From: CAWGHZ01 sp963822575
GTDB taxonomy: Bacteria; Pseudomonadota; Alphaproteobacteria; MPNO01; DASWLB01
Reading direction: 5' to 3'
DNA length: 64,000 nucleotides
Assembly: GCA_963822575.1 (NCBI GenBank)
Contig: CAWGHZ010000006.1
Location: 558,001-622,000, forward strand
Translations under genes and position numbers: made by a program
The notes under the pieces: model-generated
Seen by the model: only the letters and a program-made list of their open reading frames with translations
What the model was told of the DNA's origin: nothing
The model's database searches: none
Shown: piece after piece, positions 51,113-59,754 of the stretch
Layout of the letters: every line of letters begins with the position of its first letter
How positions within the stretch are numbered: position 1 is the stretch's first letter

Positions 51113-52830
51113 GACTCCTCGTCTCCTTCGGGCGGCAGGGCATCGTCGGGGGGCGGCGGGGCTGCGTCGGGATCGGGGGCGGCGGCTTCGCGCACGGCCT
51201 CGACGGTAGCGCCGGGGAAGCTTTCCATCGCGGCCTTGACCAGCGGATGGTCGAGCGCGGCGGCGCGGCGCTGCGCATGCGCCGCCTCGCGCTGCGCCGC
51301 CAGGGTGGGCGCGCCCAGGTCGTTCGAGACGCTGACGGCCCAGCGCCTTCCGGTCCAGGCGCCCAGCAGCTCGCCGACGCGGTTGGCGAGGTTGGCCGGC
51401 GCGGCCGGGGTCGGGCGCAGCTCGATGCGGCCGGGCTCGAAGCGCACCAGGTGCACGTCGTTGATGAGGTGGGCGCGGAGGATGCCCTCACGCTTGTCGC
51501 CGAACAGGCTCACTACCTCGTCGAAGCTGGTCGGGCCGGGCAGCGGCGCGGTCTCGGGCGCGGCGGCGGGGACCGGCTCGCGGCGGAGCGCGGTCGCACC
51601 GCCGTCGCCCGTGGGGCCGCGCGCGGCGCGCGCACCGGGCGGCGGCGAAGGCGGGCCGGACGGGGCAGGCGCGGCCTCCAGTTTCGCCACGATCTCCGCC
51701 GGGTTCGGCAGATCGGCCGCATAGGCGAGCCGGGCCAGCACCATCTCGGCCGCGCCGATGTCCGATGGCGCGGTGCGCACCTCGGTGAGCCCCTTCAGCA
51801 GCATCTGCCAGGCGCGGGTCAGCACGGGCATCGCGAGCGCCTCGGCCATCTCGCGCGCCCGCGCCCGCTCGGTGTCCGCGACGCCGGCCTCGTCGGCCGT
51901 CGCCGGCAGGATCTTGATGCGGGTGAGGAAGTGGAGGAGCTCCAGCAGATCCTCGAGCACGATGGCCGGGTCGGCGCCGGCGACGTGCAACTCGCCCAGT
52001 ATGTCGAGCGCGGCGCCAGCTTCGCCCTTCATCAGCGCGTCGAGCAGGTCGTAGGTGCGCGCCCCGTCGGCGAGGCCCAGCATGTCGCGCACCTGGGTCT
52101 CGTCAACCGTGTCGCCGGCATGGGCGATCGCCTGGTCGAGCAGCGACAGCCCGTCGCGCACCGAGCCGTCGGCAGCGCGCGCGATCAGCCGCAGCGCCGG
52201 GGGCGAGACGGTCGCGCCCTCCGCCTCGGCGACGCGCGCGAAATGGGCGATCAGCGTCTCGGCGTCGACGCGGCGCAAATCGAAGCGCTGGCAGCGCGAC
52301 AGCACGGTCACCGGTACCTTGCGGATCTCGGTCGTGGCGAACACGAACTTCACATGCTCGGGCGGCTCCTCCAGCGTCTTGAGCAACGCGTTGAACGCGT
52401 TGCGCGACAGCATGTGGACCTCGTCGATGATGTAGACCTTGTAGCGCGCCGTCGCCGGGCGGTAGCGCACGCCGTCGATCAGCTCGCGGATGTCGTCGAC
52501 GCCGGTGCGCGACGCGGCGTCCATCTCCAAGACGTCGACGTGGCGGTCCTCGGCGATGGCGCGGCAATGCGCGCACACACCGCAGGGATCGGCGGTCGGC
52601 CCGCCCGTGCCGTCCGGCCCGACGCAGTTCAGCGCCTTGGCGATGATGCGCGCCGTCGTCGTCTTGCCCACGCCGCGCACGCCGGTGAGGATGTAGGCGT
52701 GCGCCAGCCGGCTCGACGCGATGGCGTTGCGCAGCGTGCGCACCATCGCGTCCTGGCCGATCACCTCGGCGAAGTTGGCCGGGCGGTATTTGCGCGCCAG
52801 GACGCGATAGGGCTGTGGCGAATCGGACAT
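51109..52830 (-). CDS. dnaX: DNA polymerase III subunits gamma/tau
   Basis: This 573-residue clamp-loader ATPase has Walker A GVRGVGKTTTARI, the four-cysteine zinc module around CGVCAHC, the DExx box in VYIIDEVHMLS and the sensor-1/SRC motif in VTVLSRCQRFDLRR. A proline-rich linker follows, then the tau-type C-terminal domain that binds polymerase alpha. No slippery A-rich heptamer for gamma production was evident. It follows the SRP RNA gene and precedes ybaB, as in many alphaproteobacteria. Confidence 0.96.
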   Translation of the reverse strand: MSDSPQPYRVLARKYRPANFAEVIGQDAMVRTLRNAIASSRLAHAYILTGVRGVGKTTTARIIAKALNCVGPDGTGGPTADPCGVCAHCRAIAEDRHVDVLEMDAASRTGVDDIRELIDGVRYRPATARYKVYIIDEVHMLSRNAFNALLKTLEEPPEHVKFVFATTEIRKVPVTVLSRCQRFDLRRVDAETLIAHFARVAEAEGATVSPPALRLIARAADGSVRDGLSLLDQAIAHAGDTVDETQVRDMLGLADGARTYDLLDALMKGEAGAALDILGELHVAGADPAIVLEDLLELLHFLTRIKILPATADEAGVADTERARAREMAEALAMPVLTRAWQMLLKGLTEVRTAPSDIGAAEMVLARLAYAADLPNPAEIVAKLEAAPAPSGPPSPPPGARAARGPTGDGGATALRREPVPAAAPETAPLPGPTSFDEVVSLFGDKREGILRAHLINDVHLVRFEPGRIELRPTPAAPANLANRVGELLGAWTGRRWAVSVSNDLGAPTLAAQREAAHAQRRAAALDHPLVKAAMESFPGATVEAVREAAAPDPDAAPPPPDDALPPEGDEES

Positions 52831-52863
52831 CTCGGCCCTTCGGTTGGCGCGAGCGAAGAGGGC

Positions 52864-52960
52864 AGGAGGCTGGCCAGGCGACCCGGAAACATCCCGTTAC
52901 GGCTGCTTCCTTCCGGACCTGACCGGGTTGGCGGGCGCATCCGTCCGCGGCCAACCTCCC
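52864..52960 (-). ncRNA. ffs: Signal recognition particle RNA (4.5S type)
   Basis: The minus strand carries the universally conserved SRP apical loop sequence GGTCAGGTCCGGAAGGAAGC, which binds Ffh. The ends GGGAGGTTGGCC and GGCCAGCCTCC pair to close a single long hairpin of about 97 bases, the normal size of the small bacterial SRP RNA. The RNA guides co-translational membrane targeting with Ffh and FtsY. Location just upstream of dnaX is frequent in alphaproteobacteria. End positions are estimated from the pairing and the promoter and may be off by a few bases. Confidence 0.95.
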
Positions 52961-52966
52961 GCGTTC

Positions 52967-52995
52967 AATATATAGACTCCGGCGCGGCGGCCCAA
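52967..52995 (-). promoter_or_regulatory. Promoter of the SRP RNA gene
   Basis: On the minus strand, -35 TTGGGC (52990-52995) and -10 TATATT (52967-52972) are 17 bases apart. Seven bases after the -10 the SRP RNA stem begins, which fits a transcription start there. Confidence 0.65.
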
Positions 52996-53058
52996 GGGGC
53001 GAGCGGCGCTTGCAACAATTCCGTTTCGAGAATCGACACCGGCTGGTACCAACCCCCA

Positions 53059-53176
53059 ATTGTCATCCTGGCCGAGCCGCGCTTGCGGCGAGAGCCGGGA
53101 CCCATCTTCCCGCATCACGGATCCTTGCGAGATGGGCCCCGGCTCGGTTCGCCGCGCTCGCCGTCCGGGGTGACAG
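53059..53176. repeat. Long inverted repeat (family A), second copy
   Basis: The element starts ATTGTCATCC and ends GGGGTGACAG, like the copy at 15537-15673. Inside, GAGCCGGGACCCATCT and AGATGGGCCCCGGCTC are 16-bp arms with one mismatch. It lies between the SRP RNA and pyrD, which are divergent. Confidence 0.78.
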
Positions 53177-53188
53177 GTGGTGAGCGGC

Positions 53189-54241
53189 ATGACCTCACTC
53201 TACAGGATCGCGCGGCCGATGCTGTTCGCGCTCGACGCCGAGCGGGCCCACCGGCTCGCCGTGTGGGCGCTGGCGAACCGACTGGTGGCGGCATCGCGCG
53301 CGCCCGACCCGCCGGCGCTCGCGATCCGCGCGTTCGGGCGCGATTTCCCCAACCCTATCGGGCTCGCCGCCGGGTTCGACAAGGACGCGCGGGCCATGCG
53401 GGGCGCGCTGGCGCTCGGCTTCGGCTTCGTCGAGGCCGGCACGGTGACGCCCTTGCCCCAGCCCGGCAACCCGAAGCCGCGCCTGTTCCGCTTGGCGGAG
53501 GACGCGGCGGTCATCAACCGGCTGGGGTTCAACAGCCGCGGGCTCGATTCGTTCGCGGAGAGGATCACGCGGCGGCCACCGGGCATCGTCGGCGCCAATG
53601 TGGGCCGCAACAAGGAGACGGCGGACGAGGCGGCGGATTTCGAAATGGGCGTCGAACGCCTCGCGCCGCTCGCCGATTACATCACAGTCAATATTTCGTC
53701 CCCCAATACGCCCGGCCTGCGCGATCTGCAGCGCGCCGAGGCGCTGGCGGCTCTGCTCGACCGGCTGAAGGCGGCGCGCGCGCGCTCCGGCGCGAACCCG
53801 CCGCTGCTGGTCAAGGTCGCACCCGACCTCGACGCGGACGGACGCCGCGCGGTAGCCGAGGTGGCGCTCGCCGCCGGCATCGACGGGCTGATCGTCGGCA
53901 ACACCACGACGGCGCGGCCGGCGGGGCTGCGCTCGCGCCAGAAGGACGAGGCGGGCGGGCTGTCGGGGAAGCCCTTGATGTCGCCGTCGACGGTGGCGCT
54001 TGCCGATTTCCGGCGGCTGGCCGAGGGAAAGCTCCTGCTGGTCGGCTGCGGCGGAGTGGCGTCGGGCGCGGACGCCTACGCCAAGATCCGGGCGGGCGCG
54101 TCGCTGGTGCAGCTCTACACCGCCTTGGTGTTCGAGGGACCGGCGCTTATCGCCCGCATCAAGCGCCAGCTCGCCGCCTGCCTCGCGCGCGACGGCTTCG
54201 CCACGGTGGTCCAGGCGGTCGGCGCCGACGCGCAAAGCTGA
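53189..54241 (+). CDS. pyrD: Dihydroorotate dehydrogenase (quinone), class 2
   Basis: This 350-residue membrane-associated FMN enzyme oxidises dihydroorotate to orotate with quinone. It has the short N-terminal helices of class 2 (LYRIARPMLFALDAERAHRLAV), GLAAGFDKDARAM, TVNISSPNTPGLRDLQ with the catalytic serine region, and LVGCGGVASGADAYAKIRAGA for FMN phosphate binding. MTSLYRIARP at 53189 was chosen over a GTG four codons earlier. It lies upstream of guaB in the same direction, so purine and pyrimidine genes are adjacent. Confidence 0.95.
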   Translation: MTSLYRIARPMLFALDAERAHRLAVWALANRLVAASRAPDPPALAIRAFGRDFPNPIGLAAGFDKDARAMRGALALGFGFVEAGTVTPLPQPGNPKPRLFRLAEDAAVINRLGFNSRGLDSFAERITRRPPGIVGANVGRNKETADEAADFEMGVERLAPLADYITVNISSPNTPGLRDLQRAEALAALLDRLKAARARSGANPPLLVKVAPDLDADGRRAVAEVALAAGIDGLIVGNTTTARPAGLRSRQKDEAGGLSGKPLMSPSTVALADFRRLAEGKLLLVGCGGVASGADAYAKIRAGASLVQLYTALVFEGPALIARIKRQLAACLARDGFATVVQAVGADAQS

Positions 54242-54291
54242 TCCCTGTGATCGAGGTTTGGGATTCGCCGCCCCCTCGTGTAAGATGGGAC

Positions 54292-55771
54292 ATGGACATC
54301 CCCGAAGCCTTGGCATTCGACGACGTGCTGCTGGAGCCGGCGTTTTCCGCCGTTCTTCCGGCCGAGGTCGACGTCTCGACGAGTTCTCACTCGCGACATC
54401 CGGCTCAACATCCCGATCCTCAGCTCGGCCATGGACACCGTGACCGAGTCCGCGCTCGCCATCGCGCTGGCGCAGGAGGGCGGGCTCGGCGTCATCCACA
54501 AGAATCTCGATGCCAAGGCGCAGGCCGACGAGGTGCGCAAGGTCAAGAAGTTCGAGTCGGGCATGGTGGTCAACCCGGTGACGATCGGGCCCGACCAGAC
54601 GCTGGCCGAGGCGCTGGCGCTGATGGCGCACCACAAGATCTCCGGCATCCCGGTGGTCGAGCTGGCGTCGCCGCCCAACGGCAAGGGCAAGCTGGTCGGA
54701 ATCCTCACCAACCGCGACGTGCGCTTCGCCACCAACACGCGCCAGAAGGTGCGCGATCTGATGACGCGCGAACGGCTTATCACCGTGCGCGACGGCGTCG
54801 GCCAGGAGGAGGCGAAGCGCCTTCTCCACCAGCACCGGATCGAGAAGCTGCTGGTCGTCGACGACGTGTTCCGCTGTATCGGACTGATCACGGTGAAGGA
54901 CATCGAGAAGGCGCAGCTTCACCCGCGCGCCTGCAAGGACGACCAGGGCAGGCTGCGCACCGCCGCCGCGGTCGGCGTCGGGCCGGACGGGCTCGCCCGC
55001 GCCGAGGCGCTGTTGGATGCCGAGGCCGACGTCATCGTGGTCGACACCGCGCACGGACATTCCTCGCGCGTGATCGAGGCAGTGCGCGCAGTGAAGAAGC
55101 TTTCCAACCGCGCGACGGTGATCGGCGGCAACGTGGCGACGGCCGACGGCGCCAAGGCGCTGATCGACGCCGGCGCCGACGCGGTGAAGATCGGCATCGG
55201 GCCGGGCTCGATCTGCACCACGCGCATCGTGGCGGGAGTCGGCGTGCCGCAGTTCTCGGCGATTCTCGAAGCCGCCGAAGCCAGCCACAAGGCGGGCATT
55301 CCGGCCATCGCCGACGGCGGTGTGAAATATTCCGGTGACATGGCAAAGGCGGTGGCGGCCGGCGCCGACTGCGTCATGATCGGGTCGCTGTTCGCCGGCA
55401 CCGACGAGGCGCCGGGCGAGGTGCTGCTCTACCAGGGCCGGTCCTACAAGACCTATCGCGGCATGGGCTCGCTCGGCGCGATGGCGCGCGGCTCGGCCGA
55501 CCGCTACTTCCAGGAAGAGGTGACGAACGAGCTGAAGCTGGTGCCGGAAGGCGTCGAGGGGCGCGTGCCGTTCAAGGGTCCGCTCGGCCCGGTGGTGCAC
55601 CAGCTCGTCGGCGGGCTGCGCGCCGCCATGGGCTACACGGGCAACGGCTCGATCGCCGAGATGCAGAAGAACTGCCGGTTCCGTCGCGCCACCGGCGCCG
55701 GCATGCGCGAAAGCCACGTGCACGACGTGGTCATCACCCGCGAGGCGCCCAACTACCGGCCGACCGAATAG
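54292..55771 (+). pseudogene. guaB: IMP dehydrogenase, frameshifted near the N-terminus
   Basis: GuaB oxidises IMP to XMP, the committed step to GMP. Reading from ATG 54292, MDIPEALAFDDVLLEPAFSA is normal up to VDVST. From about 54383 the family sequence continues in another frame as LTRDIRLNIPILSSAMDTVTESAL. One extra base near 54382-54386 explains the shift. Downstream the tandem CBS domains (VNPVTIGPDQTLAEALALM; RERLITVRDG) and the catalytic cysteine loop GIGPGSICTTRIVAGVG are intact to 55771. The total span fits a 492-residue enzyme. Restart at ATG 54431 would lack the first strands of the barrel. A sequencing error is quite possible because guaA downstream is intact. Confidence 0.88.
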
Positions 55772-55782
55772 GACCCGCGCCC

Positions 55783-56334
55783 GTGACCGTCGTCATCCGC
55801 CCCGCCCGCAAGGAAGACGCCGCCGCCATCGCCCGCATCTATGTCGATAGCTGGCGCTCGACCTATGCGGGGCTGCTGCCCGACAAGCTGCTGCTGCGCA
55901 TGAACGTGGCCGACCACGAGGCGCGCTGGTGGCGCCAGGTGCTGGCGCGCTTCCGCCGCAACCATTTCGTCTACGTCGCCGAGACCGAGGCGGACGGCGT
56001 GGTGGGGTTCGGCTCGGGCGGGCCGTCGCGCGAGCGGGGCCTGCCCTATCGCGGCGAGATCTACACGCTCTATGTCGGCGACGAATTCCACGGTATGGGC
56101 ATCGGCCGCAAGCTGTTCCAGGCGCTGGCCGAACGGTGCCTGCGCGAATACGACCGCACCCTGATCGTCTGGGTGCTGGCCGGCAACCCGTCGCGCTTCT
56201 TCTACCAGGCGTTGGGCGGCAAGTCGGTGGCGCGCCGGCCCTCGACCATGGGCGGCGCGAAGATCGAGGAGCTCGCCTACGGCTGGGACGACGTGCGCGC
56301 GCTGGTCGCGCTCGGCCGCTCCGGCAACGGGTGA
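55783..56334 (+). CDS. GNAT family N-acetyltransferase
   Basis: This 183-residue protein has a complete GNAT fold. IRPARKEDAAAIARIYVDSWRSTYAGLLPDKLL begins the domain, and motif A with the acetyl-CoA pyrophosphate loop is in IYTLYVGDEFHGMGIGRKLFQAL. The last part (VLAGNPSRFFYQALGGKSVARR) holds the usual YxxLGF-like element. It probably acetylates an amine on a small molecule or protein. Translation starts at GTG 55783. It lies 11 bases after guaB and 13 bases before guaA, so it is part of the gua operon. The substrate is unknown. Confidence 0.88.
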   Translation: MTVVIRPARKEDAAAIARIYVDSWRSTYAGLLPDKLLLRMNVADHEARWWRQVLARFRRNHFVYVAETEADGVVGFGSGGPSRERGLPYRGEIYTLYVGDEFHGMGIGRKLFQALAERCLREYDRTLIVWVLAGNPSRFFYQALGGKSVARRPSTMGGAKIEELAYGWDDVRALVALGRSGNG

Positions 56335-56347
56335 TTCCGCCCGCGGC

Positions 56348-57907
56348 ATGACCGACATCGCCACCGAGACCGTCCTGATCCTCGATTTCGGCTCGCAGGT
56401 GACGCAGCTCATCGCCCGGCGCGTGCGCGAGGCGGGTGTCTATTGCGAGATCCACCCGTTCGACAAGGGCGAGGCCGCGATCGAGAAGCTGCGGCCGCGC
56501 GCGATCATCCTGTCGGGCGGGCCGGCGACGGTGACGGCGAGCTTCACCCCGCGCGCGCCCAGGCGCGTGTTCGATCTCGGCGTGCCGGTGCTCGGCATCT
56601 GCTACGGCGAGCAGGCGATGTGCGACCAGCTCGGCGGCAAGGTGGAGCCGGCGACCCACCGCGAGTTCGGCCGCGCGACCGTCGAGGTCGCCGACGACTG
56701 CGCGCTCTTCGCGGGCGTGTGGGACAAGGGCGGCCGCCACCAGGTGTGGATGAGCCACGGCGACCGGGTGACGGCCATCCCGCCCGGCTTCCGCGCCGTG
56801 GCGGTGTCGGCGAACGCGCCCTTCGCCGGCATCGCCGACGACACGCGGCGGTTCTACGGCCTGCAATTCCACCCCGAGGTGATGCACACGCCGGACGGGG
56901 CGAAGCTCCTCGCCAACTTCGTGCACAAGGTCGCGGGCCTCACGGGCGACTGGACCATGGCCGCATTCCGCGAGCGCGAGATCGCCCGCGTCCGCGCACA
57001 GGTGGGCGGCGCGCGCGTGCTGCTGGGGCTTTCCGGCGGCGTCGATTCGTCCGTCACCGCGCTGCTGCTGCACGAGGCGATCGGCGATGCGCTCCTCTGC
57101 GTGTTCGTCGACACCGGGCTGATGCGCAAGGGCGAGGCAGCCGAGGTGGTCGCTCTGTTCCGCCACCACTACAACATCCCGCTGGTGCACCGCGACGCGG
57201 GCGATCTGTTTCTGCAGCGTCTCGCCGGCGTCGTCGACCCCGAGCACAAGCGCAAGACCATCGGCGCCACCTTCATCGAGGTGTTCGAGGAGGAGGCGGC
57301 CAGGGCCGGCGGCGCCGACTTCCTGGCCCAGGGCACGCTCTACCCCGACGTGATCGAATCGGTCTCGGTGGCGGGCGGGCCGTCGGCCACCATCAAGTCG
57401 CACCACAACGTCGGCGGCCTGCCCGAGCGGATGAACATGAAGCTCGTCGAGCCGCTGCGCGAGCTGTTCAAGGACGAGGTGCGCGCCCTCGGCCGCGAGC
57501 TCGGCCTCCCCGAGGCGATGGTCGGCCGCCATCCCTTCCCCGGGCCCGGCCTTGCCATCCGCGTGCCGGGCGAGGTGACGGAGGAGAAGCTCGCCATCCT
57601 GCGCGACGCCGACGCGATCTATATCGAGGAAATCCGGAAGGCCGGGCTCTACGACGCGATCTGGCAGGCCTTCGCCGTGCTGCTGCCGGTGCGCACCGTG
57701 GGGGTAATGGGCGACGAGCGCTCCTACGAGCATGTCTGCGCGCTGCGCGCCGTCACCTCGACCGACGGCATGACCGCCGACTGGTACCCCTTCCCGCACG
57801 AGTTCCTGGGCGCGACCGCGACCCGCATCATCAACGAGGTGAAGGGCGTCAACCGGGTGGTCTACGACGTGACGTCCAAGCCCCCCGGCACGATCGAGTG
57901 GGAATGA
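56348..57907 (+). CDS. guaA: GMP synthase (glutamine-hydrolysing)
   Basis: This 519-residue enzyme converts XMP to GMP. The N-terminal class I glutamine amidotransferase has DFGSQVTQLIARRVRE, the nucleophile cysteine in LGICYGEQAM and the His-Glu pair in QFHPEVMHT. The ATP-pyrophosphatase domain has the PP-loop LLGLSGGVDSSVTALLL. The C-terminal dimerisation domain ends VNRVVYDVTSKPPGTIEWE, the universal GuaA ending. It closes the guaB-GNAT-guaA run. Confidence 0.97.
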   Translation: MTDIATETVLILDFGSQVTQLIARRVREAGVYCEIHPFDKGEAAIEKLRPRAIILSGGPATVTASFTPRAPRRVFDLGVPVLGICYGEQAMCDQLGGKVEPATHREFGRATVEVADDCALFAGVWDKGGRHQVWMSHGDRVTAIPPGFRAVAVSANAPFAGIADDTRRFYGLQFHPEVMHTPDGAKLLANFVHKVAGLTGDWTMAAFREREIARVRAQVGGARVLLGLSGGVDSSVTALLLHEAIGDALLCVFVDTGLMRKGEAAEVVALFRHHYNIPLVHRDAGDLFLQRLAGVVDPEHKRKTIGATFIEVFEEEAARAGGADFLAQGTLYPDVIESVSVAGGPSATIKSHHNVGGLPERMNMKLVEPLRELFKDEVRALGRELGLPEAMVGRHPFPGPGLAIRVPGEVTEEKLAILRDADAIYIEEIRKAGLYDAIWQAFAVLLPVRTVGVMGDERSYEHVCALRAVTSTDGMTADWYPFPHEFLGATATRIINEVKGVNRVVYDVTSKPPGTIEWE

Positions 57908-58116
57908 TTTTGGCCCATCCGAGGCGGGCATGGCGCTGTCGTCATAGCGCGGTCTGTCGCCGTTGAGCGCATTCCTGGTGGCGAGCTTCGCGCCGTAGGC
58001 GGCCATATAGACGAACTCGTCGCGCCCAGTGACCTCGCCGGGCGCCTACCTATGGCCCCTTGCATTAGACGTCGAACGAACTTTCCATCCGTTCAACATT
58101 TCCACCAAGGAGACAA

Positions 58117-59055
58117 ATGACCGAGGAGACAATTCACATGAAGGTAATCGTGGTAACGGACTAGGCCGCGGGACTGGCCGGGATGAAGCTGACCGAGCGG
58201 CCCGAGCCACCGGCAGCGATAAACGACGTCGTCGTTCAGGTTCATGCGTCGGGTTTCGTCTCGACTGAGATGGAGTGGCCCTCGACCTGGACCGATCGCC
58301 GCAACCGTGACCGAACACCGTCGATCCCCGGCCACGAGCTCGCCGGGGTGGTCACCGCTCTCGGCTACGGCACGACGGGCCTGTCGGTAGGACAGCGAGT
58401 GTTCGGCCTCGCCGACTGGCATCGCGACGGTACGCTGGCGGAATATGTAGCCATTGAGGCACGCAACCTCGCGCCGCTCCCGGGCGACGTCGATTTCACG
58501 GTGGGCGCGAGCCTGCCGATCTCAGGCCTCACCGCGTGGCAGGGACTGTTCCAGCATGGCCGCCTCCAGGCGGGGCAGAGCGTCCTGGCGCACGGCGCGG
58601 CAGGCGCAGTCGGTTCGATGGTGACGCAACTCGCGCGCGAGGCTGGCGCGTATGTCATCGGCACCGGACGCGCAGCCGACCGTCAGAAGGCCTTCGACTT
58701 CGGCGCGAAGGAGTTCGTCGACCTCGACAACGACGTGCTGAAAGACGTCGGCGTCGTCGATCTGGTGTTCGATGTCATCGGCGGCGACATCGGCAAGCGG
58801 TCCGCCCGGCTGATTCGAGCCGGAGGAACACTGGTGTCTGTCGTCGGGCCGCCCGTGCCGCGGCCCGACGACGGCCTGGCGGTCGACTTCGTTGTCGAGA
58901 CCGATCGCGCCCAACTGAGCGAGATCGTCCAGCGGGTGCGGGACGGACGGCTGCGGACGAACATCGGCAACGTCTCGACCCTCGACGATGCCGTCGCCGC
59001 CTTGAACCCGACCGAGCGACGCAAGGTCAAGACGATCATCCGCGTTCGTCCGTGA
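58117..59055 (+). pseudogene. Quinone-oxidoreductase-like MDR dehydrogenase with early stop codon
   Basis: The gene has AAGGAG and two possible ATGs (58117 and 58138). From the second it reads MKVIVVTD, then TAG at 58162-58164, then AAGLAGMKLTERPEPPAAIND. In related proteins a glutamine stands at the stop position, so CAG has become TAG. After it, the frame is open for the full zinc-free MDR fold: SIPGHELAGVVTALGYG, GASLPISGLTAWQGLFQ, and the NADP motif AHGAAGAVGSMVTQLA. Restart at ATG 58183 would make a 290-residue protein missing only the first strand, so some activity may remain. Base use is less GC-rich than in neighbours, suggesting recent acquisition. Confidence 0.82.
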
Positions 59056-59182
59056 GGGCTCGCGGAGGGCGAGCGGTTCTGCCTCGCACGGGAAACTCCG
59101 GGCGCGGCGGCATGACGCGGCGCGGACCGATCCCGCGTGCAGTAACCTTGCGTCTGACCGAGGCGTGATCCGGGAGGATGCG

Positions 59183-59689
59183 ATGCGGCGATGGACGATG
59201 GCAATGGCGGCGGTCGCGATGGCGCTGACGCTCGCGCTGGGCGCTTGGCCGGCGGCGGCCAAGATCGTGCGGACCGAGATGTCGGGGCCGTACAAGATCG
59301 TGCTCAACGTGCTCGAGGCCGAGCCATTCTATACAGCCGCCGAAATCAAGGCGAAGCATATCAAGATGGGCATGCTGGTCGTCGGCGGCGCCGCGCCCGT
59401 GGCGATGCATGGGCCGGCCCATCCCAACCATCACCTGGTGGTGCATGTCTACGACAAGGACAACGGCACCGCGCGCACCGGAGCGAAGGTGACGCTGACC
59501 GTCGAGCGGCTCGACGCGAAGGGCAATGTCGAGGGCAAGCCGATCCGTGTGCCGGTGGTCGAGATGCAGATGGTGGGCAAGGGGCCGATCTCGACCCACT
59601 ACGGCAACAACGTCTATCTGAAGCCCGGCACCTACCGCATCGTCGCGCATGTCGACGGCTACGACGCGACATACAAGATAAAGCTGTAG
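59183..59689 (+). CDS. Periplasmic beta-sandwich protein, His/Met-rich, unknown
   Basis: This 168-residue protein starts MRRWTMAMAAVAMALTLALG and is cleaved probably after AWPAAAK, so it is exported. The mature part reads as beta-strands with a His/Met-rich stretch HIKMGMLVVGG...AMHGPAHPNHHLVVHVYD and ends with GTYRIVAHVDGYDATYKIKL. The pattern resembles small periplasmic metal-binding proteins (P19/Tp34 or YtkA-like groups), but I cannot place it in a named family. Iron or copper binding is a guess from the histidines and methionines. ATG at 59183 is preferred to a GTG at 59165 because GGGAGG lies five bases before it. Confidence 0.65.
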   Translation: MRRWTMAMAAVAMALTLALGAWPAAAKIVRTEMSGPYKIVLNVLEAEPFYTAAEIKAKHIKMGMLVVGGAAPVAMHGPAHPNHHLVVHVYDKDNGTARTGAKVTLTVERLDAKGNVEGKPIRVPVVEMQMVGKGPISTHYGNNVYLKPGTYRIVAHVDGYDATYKIKL

Positions 59690-59754
59690 GCGCCGCACCG
59701 GTTGCGTCCGCCGAGCGCGCCGGGCAGGATGGCCGCGCGGCGCGGGAGGCGACC

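Noticed and set aside
52831..52863. tRNA or other small RNA next to dnaX besides the SRP RNA
   Set aside because: No cloverleaf or T-loop consensus was seen in this gap or in the other intergenic gaps I examined.
51247..55338. A single open frame of over 1300 codons on the plus strand opposite dnaX and running through the SRP RNA, pyrD and the start of guaB
   Set aside because: It is antisense to dnaX and out of frame with pyrD, crosses a structural RNA, and has Arg/Gly/Ala-rich composition. Only its last part coincides with the true N-terminus of guaB. Long empty frames are expected at this GC content.
54431..55771. A complete short IMP dehydrogenase starting at 54431
   Set aside because: The conserved beginning of the enzyme is present 139 bases upstream in another frame, so the gene is better described as frameshifted.
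57908..58080. Short minus-strand reading TGRDEFVYMAAYGAKLATRN in the gap after guaA, possibly the end of a lost gene
   Set aside because: About 40 codons after an in-frame stop, with no family I can name and no start. It continues antisense into guaA. Left as unexplained intergenic sequence.
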